DNA from: Monomorium pharaonis
Taxonomy: Eukaryota; Arthropoda; Insecta; Hymenoptera; Formicidae
Reading direction: 5' to 3'
NCBI RefSeq assembly: GCF_013373865.1
Contig: NC_050467.1
Span: 24,946,996 to 25,010,995, forward strand
DNA length: 64,000 nt
Shown here: one piece after another, positions 61,130 to 64,000 of the stretch
How positions within the stretch are numbered: position 1 is the stretch's first letter
Layout of the letters: every line of letters starts with the position of its first letter
Program-made: the position numbers and the translations under genes
Notes under the pieces: model-generated
What the model was told of the DNA's origin: nothing
The model's input: the letters and a program-made list of their open reading frames with translations, nothing else
Database searches by the model: none

Positions 61130-61950
61130 AAGGATACACTTGTGCCAAGGTACGTGTGATGCATTCTAGTATGCAGCTTGAAAAGACACCTTGTAAAGCT
61201 GTAAAAATCATTACCATTTTCAAAACTTAAACGAAGTAAACGAGGATTAAGCACAGTTAATGTGGCGTCTGCTTTAATCTCTTTTAAAATAAAAAATTAA
61301 GTCTTCAAACGTTTCTTCGATTCTTCTTCGAGTCATCATTAGTGAACAATACGGACAATTCAGCAATAATTTCGTAGACTCTTAGTGGAAATGAAAGATC
61401 TCCTTCGCTTCTGGTTGCAAAAGCCAAGTCATAAAACAAAAAGGTGTCCTGCAAAGTGGCCATTATTATTTTGCTATTAACGACCTAATATTTAGATCGG
61501 CGGCAAAAAATGCGTTTTACAGAGATTCGTTTTTATTCAATACAATTAATCAATTTCATTATATAATGAAATGAACTATAAACGCATAAACAACCAACCA
61601 AGCTATTAATTTGGTAAACGAATTTGCAGAACTAATTATTGCAGGTATATTGTTGGAAACGTTAATTTATAGGTAAACCGGTTTCGGAAGTGCCGAGCGA
61701 TATGAAGTGTATTGATAGGCGGGTTACAACGACAAGTCGTGGGTCCAACGTGCGATGATAAGACGACAGGATGCTTGATGGATAACTGTTACATATACAC
61801 GGCGAAGTTTGGATTTGAGTATCGGCTTGTTTAAACAGGTGCGTGCCTGGCATGTCGCACACCTGGTATTTGCGAAGTCATTAGCTTGAAGAACGGTTGG
61901 TGGCGCCGCGCGATATGTCGCAGCATGCATGAAACGCATGCGAGACCTGA
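61130..61950. other. Mixed DNA, no gene recognised
   Basis: 61200-61650 is AT-rich. 61660-61950 is balanced with overlapping frames on both strands (61724-62116 minus and 61886-62173 plus), unrecognised. Confidence 0.45.
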
Positions 61951-61954
61951 GAAC

Positions 61955-62000
61955 GTTGCGCGGCGCAACAATAATCGTTACTGTTGCCATTGTTATTGTT
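61955..62000 (+). promoter_or_regulatory. Palindrome beside a cluster of Sox-type sites
   Basis: GTTGCGC-G-GCGCAAC is a 15-bp near-perfect palindrome at 61955-61969. AACAAT overlaps its right end (61967-61972), and two ATTGTT cores sit in tandem at 61989-62000. AACAAT/ATTGTT is the core recognised by Sox HMG proteins. The cluster would suit an enhancer, but no target gene is visible. Confidence 0.25.
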
Positions 62001-63601
62001 ATCAGTCGAATTATGCTGCAGCGCCGCGGAGAGCATCCAGCGGCATAAATAATTACGGAATTACACGTGGACATAAAGTTTACAATAAAACGCGCTCGCA
62101 CGGCGCAATATTGCACGCTTCATTGGTCTATTTCAATTTAGGTCAAATGAAATTCCTGCACGAATTATGTTGAACAAACGCAGCGTTAATAAATGGAAAG
62201 CGGTATTCATCGCTGGATGAACGAGAATAAGCAATCAAAGCGTGCCATTATGCGTATGTTCTCGTGCTTTTTTTTTTCTGCGGCCGTGCCGATTCGATCG
62301 TAAGCGTGTGAAATAGTCCAGCAAATAAAATCGACTGCTCCCTGAATTTAATTCCCAAATTCACATTGTGGTATCGATCACACGTTCATACATAATATAA
62401 AATACTTTTCTGTACTAACGCAATACTGTGTAAATGTGAAATCCTATATTATTATGCAATTTTGTCACAATAATTTTAATATTTTTCTCCATACTTGTCA
62501 TGTCAGACAATGGATTAAATTGTAAATTTTCACTTTAGCATATTAATTATATCAATATTACGCAAATGTAATATTATTTAAACGCGATAGCCACCTTTTT
62601 TAAAGGAATTATTATATTTTTGGACATCACTTAATCTCTCTGGCGTCGCGATCTTATTGTTGCATCACATCATTTTCAAATCACAACAATTATTTCATAT
62701 ATATCGGGCATATTTTTCATTTTTAGTTCAGAATTTGCTATTTACGCTCTTCGCTTCTAACGATGCGACTGATAGAATACTGACGCATCGCAACATAGAC
62801 CAACACCGATAACGCAATGGGGCGCAGCCGAAAGAGTGTTAATTCCGGGCTCAAAGCCCGCGTGGCACGGGTAGCGCGGCGGTACGCGTGAAAAACAACA
62901 AACTGCAACGGGGCCGCGTTGCACGAATGCGAAATACGCGAGAGCGAAGAGGGGGCTGTATTGGCCGAATTACCTGCGGTTGGAACCAGCAGATTGTATG
63001 TTCAATAAGCGGTCGCCAATTCTCAGCGGTGTATATCCGGCTGTCGATTGAACGTCGACATCACTCTCTGCCAATCACCATTTGTAACGGACGACGGAAA
63101 ACGCCAGCGAACGGTCAATCTGCTCGGCGTAGGTTTCCCGCTTGCGCCGCGCGAGGGATGATTATAGCGCGATTGAATTTGCGTACCGTGACTAATTAAC
63201 GTCAACGAAAAAAAGATATTTCCCCTTGTCCAAAGTTCAATGCATCTCTTTGCAAATGTATTTCCTCCGTAACGAGAAGTGCTTTTTAGTGAGATTGCAC
63301 AAGGTTCGCTTTCATGTAGAATACGAACAGAAATAAACCGAAATTGATAATTTCGAAAATTCAGGTAATTACATAAATTCGGGTAATGTTGAATAACATT
63401 AAATTTTTGTCAAAGTAAAATTGCGTGCAATTTCAGAGACTATCAAAGTTATATGAATAAATTCAGTTCATTCGTACGAAAGATAGAGATGAAAACTTTT
63501 TAAATTTTTATATAGAAAACTGATATTTTGTCTCTTATAAAATTTGATTTTCAGCGGATACTATTTGACAACCGTGCAGCGTGTTATTTATGTGCATGAA
63601 A
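62001..63601. other. Mixed then AT-rich DNA, no gene recognised
   Basis: 62160-62760 is mostly AT-rich. 62790-63190 is CpG-rich, with a GTG-type frame (62888-63199) that is Arg-rich and unrecognised. 63200-63600 is AT-rich. A weak extra copy of the downstream repeat may lie near 63465-63510. Confidence 0.45.
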
Positions 63602-63945
63602 AATTAATTTCATTAAGTCGACAAAGTAAAAGCAAAATTTTCATTTCGCATAAAGCATGAATTATAATCGATAAATATGTGTACAAATATGTTATTGATA
63701 CGCATAAATGCGCATGGATGAGAATTCATTCGAGTGATATGACGAAGTAAGAGCAAAATTTAATTTCACGTCATACACATTATAGCCAATGTATAAATAT
63801 ATGCAAATATGTTATTAGTGCACGTAAATACGCATGGATAAGAATTCATTTGGTTAATTCGACGAAGTAGAAGCGAAATTTGATTTCCTGTCGATATGAA
63901 ATTTATTAACATATATGTTATGCGCTTCGATAAACATGCCTCGGT
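63602..63945 (+). repeat. AT-rich tandem repeat, unit about 120 bp, nearly three copies
   Basis: Copy 1 is 63602-63722, copy 2 is 63723-63842, and copy 3 starts at 63843 and degenerates by about 63945. Each begins AATTAATTTCATT or AATTCATT, followed by a CGACAAAGTA/GACGAAGTA block, then GCAAAATTT-like, CAAATATGTTATT and CGCATGGATGAG/CGCATGGATAAG. Copies are clearly diverged but in register. Copy 3 has a deletion before an ATATGTTAT remnant. The copies have no open frame. Confidence 0.7.
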
Positions 63946-64000
63946 AAACGTTCAATTGTTGATTCGTGTTGTTTTATTCAGTTATGATCGCTTGCATCAA

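Overview
This window reads as nuclear DNA from an animal, most likely an insect and probably a hymenopteran such as an ant. The evidence is texture, not a recognised gene. Long AT-rich stretches alternate with short CpG-rich islands full of TCG and CGA words. There are many GA/CT, CG, AT and trinucleotide microsatellites. At least two short palindromic elements sit at TA dinucleotides, in the style of Tc1/mariner MITEs. Bacterial gene organisation is absent: there are no tightly packed long ORFs, no ribosome-binding-site-led operons and no terminator/promoter pairs. The species call is an inference.

No protein-coding gene could be identified with confidence. The longest open frames are about 210-220 codons. 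They lie in GC-rich or low-complexity DNA, often open on both strands at once, and many begin at GTG, TTG or CTG. None gave a protein family I recognise, and no transposase or reverse transcriptase was seen. No convincing tRNA, rRNA, known microRNA precursor, CRISPR array or telomeric repeat was found. The simplest reading is an intergenic or deep-intronic region, possibly in or beside a large developmental or neural gene. Two weak coding candidates are recorded: a possible 109-nt internal exon on the minus strand at 42125-42233, and a 133-codon ATG frame at 59096-59497.

Layout. 1-8.6 kb: AT-rich DNA with CpG islands, a TATA-like site behind an ACGTG/CRE cluster (about 3.0 kb) and twin hairpins (3.34-3.41 kb). 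8.6-19 kb: an E-box palindrome and many microsatellites. 19.18-19.36 kb: a palindromic MITE. 22.6-23.2 kb: a polypyrimidine block. 31.10-31.40 kb: a second palindromic MITE. 32.59-32.68 kb: a small inverted repeat and a 19-bp tandem duplication. 41.5-43 kb: the densest CpG-rich region, holding the candidate exon and a hairpin/TATA-like block. 45.73-46.14 kb: a possible third, diverged MITE. 53-57.8 kb: CpG-rich blocks, microsatellites and an inverted repeat with a TACCGCA cluster (57.72-57.79 kb). 61.9-62.0 kb: a palindrome beside Sox-type motifs. 63.6-63.95 kb: an AT-rich tandem repeat with a unit of about 120 bp.

With no secure genes, no pathway or joint function can be assigned. The useful content is the repeat elements, the symmetric sequences that may be regulatory, and a few small coding candidates that transcript data or conservation could settle.
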